64,000 nucleotides of DNA from contig CAWUIQ010000002.1 in the NCBI GenBank assembly GCA_963922565.1, forward strand, positions 62,001 through 126,000, in the 5' to 3' direction. The notes beneath the pieces are model-generated. The model was not told the origin of the DNA, ran no database searches, and saw only the letters and a program-made list of their open reading frames with translations. Of the stretch, positions 9,160 through 17,809 are shown piece after piece. The stretch's first letter is position 1; each line of letters begins with the position of its first letter. The position numbers and the translations under genes are program-made. Source of the DNA: JBCBKL01 sp963922565. Lineage in GTDB: Bacteria > Pseudomonadota > Alphaproteobacteria > Rhodobacterales > Rhodobacteraceae.

Positions 9160-9630
9160 TCATTGTCCTGGAGGTGAGAAGAACCCGCGGAGTAGCGTGA
9201 TCTGGCCATCCTCATTGAAGGTGAAGTGGTTGATCCCGTCAAAGGTGATCTCCACCCCGTCAGATGTGGTGCCACGCCCCTCCCATTTGGCAACCGCTTC
9301 ATTTCCGACTACATGGACGAAGCTTTCATAGAGCCCGATCTGTTGAAAGGCGCTCACAAACCCTTCGCCCTGAGCAAGGATTGCTCCCGGTGTGTCCTTG
9401 ACCGGAAAGCCGACCGGGTCATCCAGCACGGCGTCCGGTGCGAAGGCAGACGCCCATTGGGCGGCGTCCATGCTGCGGGTGCCTTGGAAATATGCCTCTA
9501 CCCATTCGTGTACGGTGGCCGCATCGAATGGATTTCCCTCGGGCGAGATCTGAGTGCGCACTATATCCTGCGCCTGCGCGGCGGTGGCCAGGGTGCCGAT
9601 GGCTGCGGCTGCAAGTGTTTTGCGGAGCAT
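9160..9630 (-). CDS. Secreted SnoaL-like (NTF2 fold) protein
   Basis: A 156-residue protein with a signal peptide (MLRKTLAAAAIGTLATAAQA, cleavage near residue 20). The mature part looks like a SnoaL/NTF2-like domain: FDAATVHEWVEAYFQG, FAPDAVLDDPVG, GEGFVSAFQQIG, WEGRGTTSDGVEITFDGINH. The predicted location is the periplasm; the ligand is unknown. It is divergent from a TetR gene with two palindromic sites in between, so it is probably the TetR target. Confidence 0.8.
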   Translation of the reverse strand: MLRKTLAAAAIGTLATAAQAQDIVRTQISPEGNPFDAATVHEWVEAYFQGTRSMDAAQWASAFAPDAVLDDPVGFPVKDTPGAILAQGEGFVSAFQQIGLYESFVHVVGNEAVAKWEGRGTTSDGVEITFDGINHFTFNEDGQITLLRGFFSPPGQ

Positions 9631-9677
9631 GGTTCAGTTCCTTTCGATTTGAGTGGTGATTAGTTGCCTTCCTATTT

Positions 9678-9689
9678 CGCAACGTTACG
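9678..9689. promoter_or_regulatory. TetR operator, distal copy
   Basis: CGCAACGTTACG, a near-perfect copy (one mismatch) of the palindrome at 9725-9736. It lies in the promoter region of the leftward SnoaL-like gene, about 48 bases upstream of its start. Confidence 0.6.
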
Positions 9690-9723
9690 TCTCGTATATG
9701 AGTGAATCGTTTGCCTTGTCAAT

Positions 9724-9737
9724 ACGCAACGTTGCGT
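9724..9737. promoter_or_regulatory. TetR operator, proximal copy
   Basis: ACGCAACGTTGCGT is a perfect 14-bp palindrome 26 bases upstream of the TetR start. Its centre is 47 bases from the centre of the second copy. The pair sits between divergent genes, as expected for a TetR autoregulator that also controls its neighbour. Confidence 0.65.
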
Positions 9738-9763
9738 TTAATATTTTGGGTGAGGAGCGTCAT

Positions 9764-10360
9764 ATGACAGACCAAACATCAGCTACGCGCGGACGCCCGC
9801 GAGACACCAAGACTCACACCGCTATTTTGCGAGCGGCGTTTACGGTTCTTGAAAAGGAAGGTTACGCCGCTGCGACGATCGAACGGATCGCAGCGGAAGC
9901 CGGAGTAGCCAAGCAAACCATCTATCGCTGGTGGAAGGGCAAAGCTCCGCTGTTCATGGAAGTGCTCGCCTACAAAGCTGGTCAGGCCGTCGAGCTGCCC
10001 GATTCAGGCAGTTTCAAAGGCGACCTGACCGCCCTTCTGACGGGCACCTTCGCCGCCGTCTCGACAACATTGCGGCCCCTGATGCGCGCGCTTGCGGCCC
10101 AGTTGCTTCAGGATGATGATTTTGCAGAGACGATGCGCGATGTATTCGTGCGGCGGAGGCGAGCAAACGTAAGGTCACTCGTCGAAAGGGCCATCGGTCG
10201 TGGGGAGCTGCCTGTCGAGACGGACCCGGAACTCATCTGCGATATTGTGTTTGGGACGATGTGGTACCGGCTGATGTTCGACCATGCCCCGCTGGACAAA
10301 GCCGCAGCCGAACAGATCGCCGCGGCTGCCAACACTGCGGCATTCCACAGCAGAAGGTGA
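9764..10360 (+). CDS. TetR-family regulator
   Basis: A 198-residue TetR regulator. The start at 9764 has GAGGAG six bases upstream; an in-frame start at 9653 would extend across the operators and is unlikely. The N-terminal helix-turn-helix is typical (ILRAAFTVLEKEGYAAATIE, AGVAKQTIYRWWKGK). The C-terminal ligand domain is all-helical. It presumably represses itself and the divergent secreted SnoaL-like gene through CGCAACGTTGCG-type palindromes. Confidence 0.9.
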   Translation: MTDQTSATRGRPRDTKTHTAILRAAFTVLEKEGYAAATIERIAAEAGVAKQTIYRWWKGKAPLFMEVLAYKAGQAVELPDSGSFKGDLTALLTGTFAAVSTTLRPLMRALAAQLLQDDDFAETMRDVFVRRRRANVRSLVERAIGRGELPVETDPELICDIVFGTMWYRLMFDHAPLDKAAAEQIAAAANTAAFHSRR

Positions 10361-10510
10361 CCCGCTTACTACGTTCGGCAGCGTCAAAGCCGCCATTGGA
10401 CAAGTGGCAGCAATGTGGGCTGCGAGCACTGCATATTGAACAGTCGGGCCACGTCCGCAAAGGGCCGTCGCTCCTGACCACTGGCTCAGCTTGAAAGAAT
10501 GCCGCGCTCT

Positions 10511-12082
10511 TTATGCCCGGTACGCCGGCAACGGCGATCGATCTTGTAAGGCGATGACCCGGCGCAGCATGATCTCGAACAAGGCCTGCCGCGCCGATTG
10601 CCCAGAAGGATGATCGTAGATGTTGATTGTCTCACCCGGGTCAGAAGCCAGATCGTAAAGCTCGTTCCAGTCTTCGCCCTCGCGCAGTGACATACGATGC
10701 TGCTGGGTCACAATGGTGCGCACACGCTGCGGTCGGTCAAATCCGGTCATCCGGCGTTGGCTATCTTCTTCCACGATAATGGCTTCTGGTGGCGCGCTCG
10801 CGTGCAAATCTCGGCCTTGAATCCCATTGAATGGCTGGATGCCCGCCCGGGCGAGAATTGTGGGGGCAATATCAATTGACGAGGCGAGGCCGGGGTCAAT
10901 CTGCCCACGCGCAGCTGATCGTGGGTCATGCCATATAAAGGGAACGCGGATGATACTTTGATAATGAAGGAGCAGCTTCAACATCAATCCGTGATCGCCC
11001 ATGTAATCACCATGGTCAGATGTGAAAATGACGACAGTGTCCTCTGCAAGGCCCAACTTATCGAGCCGCGCCAAGACCCGGCCGATGGCATCGTCGATCA
11101 TCGTGATCATCCCGAAGGTCAAGGCGATGATGGATCGCGCCTCGTCCTCGGTGACGGCAAAGGGGTTTTGGTTATCGCGAGGGTCACTGCCGCGTTCCAT
11201 CGCCTCTTTCATCGCGCGGATCGGTGGCAGATCGCCTTTCCCGAAGGTTGCGGGCAGCTCAATCGCAGCAGGGTCATACATGTCCCAATAGCGACCCGGT
11301 GGCGTGAAAGGGTGGTGCGGGTCGGGAAACGACATCTGTAAAAAGAAGGGTGCGTCGTTTGCCGCCCGCTCTGTCAGCCAAGCCTCGCTGCGATCTGCAA
11401 TCCAACTGGTCGAATAGAGCTCTTCTGGAACAGCCGTGCGCCATGCCTGTGGGGCGTTGATCCGGTTGTCCGGCAGTGCGTTTTCCGGACCAACCAGCAT
11501 GTCAAAGTCAGCACGTTGTTCGCGCGCCCACAAAAGGTAATCACCGGAAGCGCGATCCGCGTGATCAGCGGCAACCTCGACATGCTCAAAGCCGTAAAAG
11601 TCCCCCTGCATGCGCTCTGCAAGTGGCCTTTCCCACTTCGGAACGACTTCGAGATCATAGTCTGGTGTGTGGCGATTGTTTTTGACCGCATCCCGCAGAC
11701 TTGGGCTTGGCGTGTGCAGGCCTTTCGCTGGTTCGAATTGGTTGGTCGCGGGCAGACCGGTAAAGCTTTGTAAATGGGATTTGCCGATGAGACCTGTCCG
11801 GTATCCAGCATCCCGCAGCAGCTCTACAAAGGTCGTATGGTCCCTCGACAATGGGATGCCATTGTGACGTGCCCCGTGGACCGAACACATACGTCCAGTC
11901 ATGATCGAGGCACGGTTTGGCATGCAGATCGGGTTAGCGACATAAAAGCGATCCCACATCGTCCCTTTTGCAGCGATGCCGTCGATGTTTGGTGTGCGCA
12001 CGATCTTGTTGCCAGCGCAGCCAAGATGATCGGCGCGATGCTGATCGGTTATTATGAAGAGGAAGTTGGGGCGTTTGGTCAT
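10511..12082 (-). CDS. Cytoplasmic sulfatase (Cys-type)
   Basis: A 523-residue alkaline-phosphatase-superfamily sulfatase. The start at 12082 has GGAGGGG upstream and forms an ATGA overlap with the permease stop, so the two are translationally coupled. Visible elements are the metal site FIITDQHRADHLG, the modification motif CMPNRASIMTGR (the Cys would become formylglycine), KSHLQSF, and the C-terminal metal motif FTSDHGDYMGDHG. There is no signal peptide, so it acts in the cytoplasm on imported sulfate esters. No formylglycine-generating enzyme is in the window. The substrate (choline sulfate, aryl or sugar sulfate) cannot be decided. Confidence 0.9.
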   Translation of the reverse strand: MTKRPNFLFIITDQHRADHLGCAGNKIVRTPNIDGIAAKGTMWDRFYVANPICMPNRASIMTGRMCSVHGARHNGIPLSRDHTTFVELLRDAGYRTGLIGKSHLQSFTGLPATNQFEPAKGLHTPSPSLRDAVKNNRHTPDYDLEVVPKWERPLAERMQGDFYGFEHVEVAADHADRASGDYLLWAREQRADFDMLVGPENALPDNRINAPQAWRTAVPEELYSTSWIADRSEAWLTERAANDAPFFLQMSFPDPHHPFTPPGRYWDMYDPAAIELPATFGKGDLPPIRAMKEAMERGSDPRDNQNPFAVTEDEARSIIALTFGMITMIDDAIGRVLARLDKLGLAEDTVVIFTSDHGDYMGDHGLMLKLLLHYQSIIRVPFIWHDPRSAARGQIDPGLASSIDIAPTILARAGIQPFNGIQGRDLHASAPPEAIIVEEDSQRRMTGFDRPQRVRTIVTQQHRMSLREGEDWNELYDLASDPGETINIYDHPSGQSARQALFEIMLRRVIALQDRSPLPAYRA

Positions 12083-14070
12083 AAGTCCCCTCCAACAGCC
12101 CGCCCTGGTATCCGAGATGCGCGTATGTCCCAAGCGATCAAGCCGCCGCCTAAAAGAATGGCGGGCAAATGGATGACAGGGTCCGGTGCGAGCATTGTAA
12201 AGGCCAGCGTAAAACGCAGCACGATTTCCGCGATGGTAAGTTTTCGTCTGTCAAAGCCCGAAAGGGCTGATGAGAAGAGCCAGATGCAAAAACACGTCCG
12301 AGCCACGATCCAAAGGAACGGGAGCAAGCTAAACTCCTCGATAACAAGGATGGTCGGATAGAAGGCGAATACGAACGGAATAATGAACTTTGCCATGCCC
12401 AAGCGAAATGACATGAAAGCGGTCATCAAGGGATTTGCCCCCGCGATCGGTGCAGCCGCATAGGCTGCAATCGCGACAGGTGGCGTCAGCGAGGATGCAA
12501 CCCCGTAGTAGAAGACGAACATATGCGCCGTCAGCATAGAGACGCCTAGCTGCTGAATGGCCGGTCCCATCACCAGAATAATAATCAAGTAGGCAGGTAA
12601 CGTCGGCATCCCCATGCCGAGCACGAGTGCCCCGATCATGGCCACCAAAAGGGCGGAAAACAGGCTTTCACCCCTGACAGTCGCGATCACGTTGGCCAGC
12701 TTTAGCCCAAGACCCGTGGAATCTAGAGAGCCCACCAAGATTCCGATAGCGGCGATGGCGATAAGAAGCGTGGCACCTGATTGCGCCCCCCTGAGAAATG
12801 AGCGCCAGATACGAAGCGGGTCACTGCGTACGTCTGGATTGACCACGGAAAGGACTAGCAGGACGATGACAGCATAGAACCCGGCGGCTGAGGTCGAAAA
12901 CCCGACGACGAGACAGCCAATAATCGTCATGATCGGGCCGAGGAACAGGATGGAGTTGATCAGGTCGAGACGCGAGATCCGATCATCAACGGTCATGGGT
13001 TGAACTTCGATCCCTTGCCGCCGTGCTTCAACAGTGACCGCCGCAAAAAGGCTGAAGTAGTAGAACAGCGCGGGAAACAATGCAGCCACGATGATATTGA
13101 GGTAGCCAACCCCCGTCAGATCAGCCATCACAAGCGCTGCTGCCCCCATGATTGGCGGCATAATCTGGCCACCGGATGAAGCTGTGGCCTCGATCCCGGC
13201 AGCAAATGTTGGAGAAAAGCCACGCTTCTTGATCATCGGGATCGTAAATGTGCCCGTGCCAACGATATTGGCAACGGTAGAGCCCGACATCGTCCCAAAC
13301 ATGGACGATGCGAGGATTGCCGCATGGGCCGGGCCGCCGCGCGTGCGCCGCGTGGCAAGCAAGGCGAATTTCAGAAGTGTATCGCCGGCACCGGTGCCTT
13401 CCAGCAGCACACCAAATACAATGAAGATAAAGACCGTTGAGAGCACGATGTTCGTGATGGATCCAAAGACGCCCTTGTTGGTGTTGTACCAAAGCGCCTC
13501 TGCAACTTCCTTAAGGGAAAAGCCTGTATGCGCCATGATCCCGGGCAGGTCCTGACCATAGAGCAGATACAGGACGCCGAAGGCTCCGACACTGAACAAT
13601 CCCCAGCCCCAAAGCCGTCTGCAGAGTTCGAGGAAGACGATGAGACCGGCCAGGGCCGGCCATGCATCAGCTTCGGTCACATCATAGAGCGCGGTCTCCA
13701 TCTGGGTCTGAACGAAGAAGAAGGACCAAATTGCCCAAAGCCCGGCGAGAAGCATTACGCCATCCAAGATCAGATGGAGCGCGGCCCTTGGTCCTTCTAC
13801 GGCGCCCTTTGCCTCCCGGCGCGCCCTTGCTGCGGCGAGGCCAGCAACCAAAGCCAGAGCAAAGCCCGCGGCGCGGTGAAACTTTGGCTCTACCAGCCCT
13901 ATCCCTGAACTGTAGAGCGCGATGGCACCCAGCATAAAGCAAGCCAGCGCCGAGAGCAGCAGGTACAGCTTGCCAACTCCGCCAGACGGATTTGCCACTG
14001 CGGTCATGATACTGGCCTTAGTCAATGGTGACCTGGTGGGAGGATCGCGAGCGCGGTCCCCCTGGTTCAT
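12079..14070 (-). CDS. TRAP transporter fused permease (4TM+12TM, TAXI type)
   Basis: A 663-residue membrane protein with many hydrophobic segments. An N-terminal DctQ-like part (residues about 25-200) is followed by a DctM-like large subunit with typical stretches such as ASSMFGTMSGSTVANIVGTG, TASSGGQIMPPIMGAAA and LGMGMPTLPAYLI. Fused permeases of this kind pair with TAXI solute-binding proteins, encoded immediately upstream (TAA directly abuts ATG). It imports a carboxylated or sulfated organic compound driven by an ion gradient. The start is not certain; an internal ATG at 14007 is an alternative. Confidence 0.9.
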   Translation of the reverse strand: MNQGDRARDPPTRSPLTKASIMTAVANPSGGVGKLYLLLSALACFMLGAIALYSSGIGLVEPKFHRAAGFALALVAGLAAARARREAKGAVEGPRAALHLILDGVMLLAGLWAIWSFFFVQTQMETALYDVTEADAWPALAGLIVFLELCRRLWGWGLFSVGAFGVLYLLYGQDLPGIMAHTGFSLKEVAEALWYNTNKGVFGSITNIVLSTVFIFIVFGVLLEGTGAGDTLLKFALLATRRTRGGPAHAAILASSMFGTMSGSTVANIVGTGTFTIPMIKKRGFSPTFAAGIEATASSGGQIMPPIMGAAALVMADLTGVGYLNIIVAALFPALFYYFSLFAAVTVEARRQGIEVQPMTVDDRISRLDLINSILFLGPIMTIIGCLVVGFSTSAAGFYAVIVLLVLSVVNPDVRSDPLRIWRSFLRGAQSGATLLIAIAAIGILVGSLDSTGLGLKLANVIATVRGESLFSALLVAMIGALVLGMGMPTLPAYLIIILVMGPAIQQLGVSMLTAHMFVFYYGVASSLTPPVAIAAYAAAPIAGANPLMTAFMSFRLGMAKFIIPFVFAFYPTILVIEEFSLLPFLWIVARTCFCIWLFSSALSGFDRRKLTIAEIVLRFTLAFTMLAPDPVIHLPAILLGGGLIAWDIRASRIPGRAVGGDL

Positions 14071-15078
14071 TTACGGGCGTAACGCGTCTGGGATCGTGAT
14101 ACCCACTTCGTCATAGTAGCGGGCTGCACCTGGATGCAGTGGCACATTCACGGAGGTAAACGCTGTTTCAGGTGTAACCTCTTTCAGGAAGAATGCCGTG
14201 GCATGAACCTCATCAAGGTTTTCCCAGAATGCCTTGGTCGCATTGTAAACCACGTCGTCATCGACGCCTTCGTGGGTGCCAATGAACTGGGTAAAGCCGA
14301 GTGCGGTGATTTCCCCATCGGTCAGCTGACCATTGTACACGTCCCCTTCAAACTGAAGCATGCCACGACCGGGGCGCCCGAATAGTGCCTGCATTTCTTC
14401 CGATCCGATGACGTCTTCAGGAATGGACAAGATACGAAATTCACCAGAAAGGCCAAACTGCTCGATCTTTGAAGAACCGATTTCTGCCGGACGCACCATC
14501 ATATCGATCTTTTGGTCGGCAAGTGCGGCGTAACCTTCGCCCCAGCTTAACCGTACAGCTTCATAGTCTGTGCCTGCTTCGTAGGCGGTAATTATCTTGA
14601 TCAAAGCTTCTGACGTGGCTGATGCCGATCCTGCCGGTGGCCCGGTGAAGATTGTTTTTCCCTTCAGGTCTTCCCAGGTTTCTATCCCGGACCCGGCCAG
14701 CGTGACGGGGTGGTAGGCGCCCGCCTTGAAGCCAAGGATCGAGCGCAGCTGTGACGCCGCCTCTGGCGCGTCCTCTACGCTTTCGTACATCCGCGCCTGG
14801 TTCGCCATGAGGTTCACCAAAGATGGCACTGTTGAGAAGAAGTCAATTTCCTGCCGTCCGCCTTTCAGCATCGATTTGGTGAGCGTCTGACCCGCGTTCA
14901 CCTGAATTTCGACATCAGCCTTTCCAGCCTGATTGGCGAATGTCACGAACATGGTATGAACTGGGTCGCCCACCCCCGCCGTTTCGCCTTTGAATATCTG
15001 AGCGGTCGAGACAGCTGGCGCAAATACGACGGTGGCTGCAATCACGACGCCGGTAGCGATTTTCCTGAAATTAGACAC
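14071..15078 (-). CDS. TAXI-family TRAP solute-binding protein
   Basis: A 335-residue periplasmic binding protein. The GTG start at 15078 is chosen because it has GGGAGG upstream and gives a signal peptide (VSNFRKIATGVVIAATVVFA, cleavage near STAQ); an ATG at 15141 lies further upstream. The mature part has TAXI-family features: EIQVNAGQTLTKSMLKGG, GSGIETWEDLKGKTIFTGP and GEGYAALADQKIDMMVRP. First gene of the leftward solute-binding protein / permease / sulfatase operon, divergent from a LysR gene. Confidence 0.9.
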   Translation of the reverse strand: MSNFRKIATGVVIAATVVFAPAVSTAQIFKGETAGVGDPVHTMFVTFANQAGKADVEIQVNAGQTLTKSMLKGGRQEIDFFSTVPSLVNLMANQARMYESVEDAPEAASQLRSILGFKAGAYHPVTLAGSGIETWEDLKGKTIFTGPPAGSASATSEALIKIITAYEAGTDYEAVRLSWGEGYAALADQKIDMMVRPAEIGSSKIEQFGLSGEFRILSIPEDVIGSEEMQALFGRPGRGMLQFEGDVYNGQLTDGEITALGFTQFIGTHEGVDDDVVYNATKAFWENLDEVHATAFFLKEVTPETAFTSVNVPLHPGAARYYDEVGITIPDALRP

Positions 15079-15166
15079 GGTGTCCTCCCTTGATCTGCCG
15101 CCAAGGCTAGCAGTCAAGTCACATGTATAATAATCAAACATTTGAAGGATTGCATAAAGAATTGCT

Positions 15167-16051
15167 ATGAAACTTGACCCTAAACATCTTGCTCAACTCT
15201 CAGTCATCGTTGAGGCTGGTTCGTTCCAAACCGCCGCAGATCGACTTGGCCTGACACAGCCTGCGCTTAGTCGGAACATGAAGGCTTTGGAATCTCGGTT
15301 GGGCGTAAGCGTGTTCAATCGAGATGGTCGGAAATCGATACCCAATGCTCTGGGTCATCGCCTGGCCCGCAGCGGTCAAGCCATTCGTCTCGCCGAGGAA
15401 CAGGCCAGCGTCTTGGCAAATCAGTCAACACAGGGCGCAGTCGGGGAACTCAGGATCGGCGCACCGCCCATTGTTGCAGGCCGGTTCCTAAGCAGCGCGT
15501 TGGCACATTTCATTCGTGATAACCCCAACTGTGTCGTCGAGATGCGTACTGGGCTGGTCTATGAACTCAGAACGATGTTGGAGCGCGGGGAAGTAGACCT
15601 CGTCCTTGGGCCGCAAAGCTTGGCTGACCCGTCAGATGGCTTGGATTTCGAGCCGCTAATAGATGATCGAGTCGGTATCTTGTGTCGAACGCATCACCCG
15701 TTAACGGCGCGCAGGCAGGTCATGCCGCCAGATCTTGCCGGTCAAGTCTGGTTGGCACACTCTCGCGGAAGCCTTTTGCGCCAACAAACCGAAGCCGCAA
15801 TGACGGCATCAGGAGTCAAGTCGATGCATATCGTGTGCGAGACGGACTCCATCAGATCCGTTCTTGAGATCGTCAGCGAAACCGACCTGATTACAACAAT
15901 GCCACGGGCGACAACGGCTCCCTATTTGGAAGACAAACTCGTTTTCCTCGACTTCGACCACCCGCAATTCCATCGGCCGTTGGGTGCGATCAGACGTGCA
16001 AGCGCGTCCGACAACCCGATCGAGCGCCGATTTCTCTCATCGTTCTTTTAG
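15167..16051 (+). CDS. LysR-family regulator of the TRAP/sulfatase operon
   Basis: A 294-residue LysR regulator with an N-terminal winged helix (AGSFQTAADRLGLTQPALSR, ALESRLGVSVFNRDGR) and a type-2 periplasmic effector domain. It is divergent from the TAXI-TRAP-sulfatase operon with 88 bases between the starts, so control of that operon is likely. The intergenic region is AT-rich. The effector is probably the imported or desulfated compound. Confidence 0.9.
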   Translation: MKLDPKHLAQLSVIVEAGSFQTAADRLGLTQPALSRNMKALESRLGVSVFNRDGRKSIPNALGHRLARSGQAIRLAEEQASVLANQSTQGAVGELRIGAPPIVAGRFLSSALAHFIRDNPNCVVEMRTGLVYELRTMLERGEVDLVLGPQSLADPSDGLDFEPLIDDRVGILCRTHHPLTARRQVMPPDLAGQVWLAHSRGSLLRQQTEAAMTASGVKSMHIVCETDSIRSVLEIVSETDLITTMPRATTAPYLEDKLVFLDFDHPQFHRPLGAIRRASASDNPIERRFLSSFF

Positions 16052-16278
16052 TTCAGAGAAATGCTTTAGAGGGTGAGTGTTTCTGTTGGGTCCAAAGCCC
16101 AATGATCCTCTTTGCCATCGTAGCCAAAGTCCCCTCCAAGGACCGCGCGGCGGCGACGAGCATTGCCATGCGGCAGCTTTGGGCCGCCTTGCGCTGCGCT
16201 TTACTTGGCGCGGAAGTCTAGCTGAAAGGATGCTCTCGCGTCATCACCGTATCGAAACTCCGGATGGTGCGTGCGTTC
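16052..16278. other. Intergenic region between convergent LysR and beta-lactamase genes
   Basis: A 227-base gap. I see no coding region with motif support and no clear hairpin terminator. Confidence 0.4.
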
Positions 16279-17160
16279 TCAATCGCAATGGAATGCGCCG
16301 ATGTGTTGCAGGACCGTGTAGGTGACTTCTTTTCGCCTCGAGAGGTATCTCGTATCGGGCATATCCATATTTAAGGCGAAGACGTAGATCTCATCCGAGC
16401 ACTCCAGCCAGCCGACGTGCCAACCAACATCCATACTATCCTTGCGGTAGCTCCAGCCGGTTTTAGAGCGCATCACCCAATTGGGGTTCCGATCGCTTGC
16501 CATAATATCGCGTGCCGCCGCGTAGGTGGCCTCGGAAAGCGGTAGTTGTTCGAGAGCAAGTCTCGATAGGAAGTCGATTTGTTCGATGGCGGATATCTTG
16601 AGTGTATCGTCCAGCCAATAGGTTGTGAGCTGTTCGATCGAGCCCACGTTCATGTTCCCGTACCCAAAACGCGCCAATCCCTCGGACATGACGTCTGACC
16701 CAGCCGTCCGGGTTATCTCTTGGTAGACCCACACCACGGAGTTTTCGAAGGCCGATGCGAGTGTATGGTCTTGGTTCCAGGCCCTTGACGTTCTGGGCAC
16801 GCCGTCCCAACGGAATACAGTATTGGGGGTAGCAAAACCGCCCTCAAGCGCGATGAGAGTGTGTGGAATTTTGGAAGTAGATGCAGGGGAGAACCGCTGT
16901 TGCGCACGCTTGGAATTGCTGGTCCACATCTGTCCGTCGGACAGGCGACTGACTATGACGGTAGCGTCTTCAACCTGACTGCCAGTGGCCTGAACGATAT
17001 GTCCTATATCGATAGTTCCGGCCGATACTTGCGTTGCCCCGAGTCCGACGATCACGAACGCGAAGGCAGAGAACAGACACCTTGTTGTCCGCTGCGTCGG
17101 AGTTCTCGTTTGAGTGTTTCTCTTCTTTCGAGCCAATGTGGATGTCAGGGCCATTCTCAT
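16279..17160 (-). CDS. Class D (OXA-type) beta-lactamase
   Basis: A 293-residue serine beta-lactamase of class D, acting in the periplasm. The start at 17160 forms an ATGA overlap with the upstream winged-helix gene; the much longer open frame to 17784 is rejected. The N-terminal signal anchor runs to about residue 47. Class D active-site motifs are all present: STSK at about 94-97 (normally STFK), SVV at about 141-143, YGN at 167-169, Trp182 in the omega-loop region (TTYWLDDTLKIS) and KTG at 233-235. QIDFLSRLALEQLPLS is also typical. Base composition is lower in G+C than the core genes. It appears complete and probably functional; the spectrum cannot be predicted. Confidence 0.92.
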   Translation of the reverse strand: MRMALTSTLARKKRNTQTRTPTQRTTRCLFSAFAFVIVGLGATQVSAGTIDIGHIVQATGSQVEDATVIVSRLSDGQMWTSNSKRAQQRFSPASTSKIPHTLIALEGGFATPNTVFRWDGVPRTSRAWNQDHTLASAFENSVVWVYQEITRTAGSDVMSEGLARFGYGNMNVGSIEQLTTYWLDDTLKISAIEQIDFLSRLALEQLPLSEATYAAARDIMASDRNPNWVMRSKTGWSYRKDSMDVGWHVGWLECSDEIYVFALNMDMPDTRYLSRRKEVTYTVLQHIGAFHCD

Positions 17161-17459
17161 TCTGTGACTAAATCTGTCCTGGTTTCCATTTTCGTGATGG
17201 CGCGGCGCGCGCAGGCATCGCAGGGCGATCGCCCATTGACCATATCCGCAAGTTTGTTGAATCGCGTGGCGATAACATACTTGCGCTGCGCGTCGGAGGT
17301 AATCCAGCCCTCGTCGGCAAGCATTTTCAGCAATCGCGTCAAGCTGGAAGCTGAGATCCCCAATTCTACCTCGATGGCATTGAAGCCTTGTCCTGACGGG
17401 GAACGCGCCAGCAATTCCATTATTTCCAAGGATCGCCGACCAGCAACGAGTGCAGACAT
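17157..17459 (-). CDS. Small winged-helix regulator coupled to beta-lactamase
   Basis: A 100-residue protein with one winged-helix domain similar to the N-terminal domain of IclR regulators (GFNAIEVELGISASSLTRLL, then DEGWITSDAQRKYVIATRFN). There is no effector domain. The C-terminal tail has two cysteines in CDACARRAI, a possible metal or redox site. The ATG at 17459 lies 10 bases after GGAG; a GTG at 17465 is the alternative. Its stop overlaps the beta-lactamase start by four bases, so the two are co-translated. An 11-bp palindrome lies just upstream. Likely an autoregulator of the pair, by inference. Confidence 0.75.
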   Translation of the reverse strand: MSALVAGRRSLEIMELLARSPSGQGFNAIEVELGISASSLTRLLKMLADEGWITSDAQRKYVIATRFNKLADMVNGRSPCDACARRAITKMETRTDLVTE

Positions 17460-17474
17460 TTCCACTTATCTCCT

Positions 17475-17485
17475 TAGTCGGACTA
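17475..17485. promoter_or_regulatory. Candidate operator upstream of the winged-helix/OXA pair
   Basis: TAGTCGGACTA, an 11-bp palindrome with an odd centre, 15 bases upstream of the chosen ATG of the winged-helix gene. It is a candidate binding site for that protein; the evidence is symmetry and position only. Confidence 0.3.
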
Positions 17486-17809
17486 TTCACGGTACTTGCA
17501 TTTCCGGCAAATACTGCCGGATTTGGAAGTGATCGGTCGTGGAGCTGTTTTGCTTGGCGGAGTGCGGTGGTCTGCAGGTCCGGATGAAACGGCGGTAGCC
17601 GCGCGCGTGCGATACCAACCCCAATGCGGGCTCTGCGGTCGCCGCGAATGCCCATTAAGCGGGTTGCAACCGCGGTATTCAGGGAGTGGCGCGAATATCG
17701 GCTTCGGGCCACCAGCGAAAACGGCCCGAAGCTTTTGGATTTCAAGGGCTTCTGCGATTGCCAAGGCATCCTCAAGTTCAACACTCAGATTCCGGACTGT
17801 GCTGTCCAT
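17483..17809 (-). CDS. Doubtful small ORF upstream of the OXA pair
   Basis: An open frame of 108 codons. The first 40 residues (starting MDSTVRNLSVELEDALAIAE) look protein-like; the rest is rich in Arg, Pro and Ser and looks unlike a folded domain. It could be a short real protein, a decayed gene with a frameshift, or nothing. No family was recognised. It lies in the 17.5-18.1 kb gap between the winged-helix gene and tRNA-Leu. Confidence 0.2.
   Translation of the reverse strand: MDSTVRNLSVELEDALAIAEALEIQKLRAVFAGGPKPIFAPLPEYRGCNPLNGHSRRPQSPHWGWYRTRAATAVSSGPADHRTPPSKTAPRPITSKSGSICRKCKYRE

Noticed and set aside
17161..17784. Upstream extension of the beta-lactamase open frame to 501 codons
   Set aside because: The extra part is antisense-like relative to the winged-helix gene, has no domain, and would place the signal peptide in the middle of the protein.
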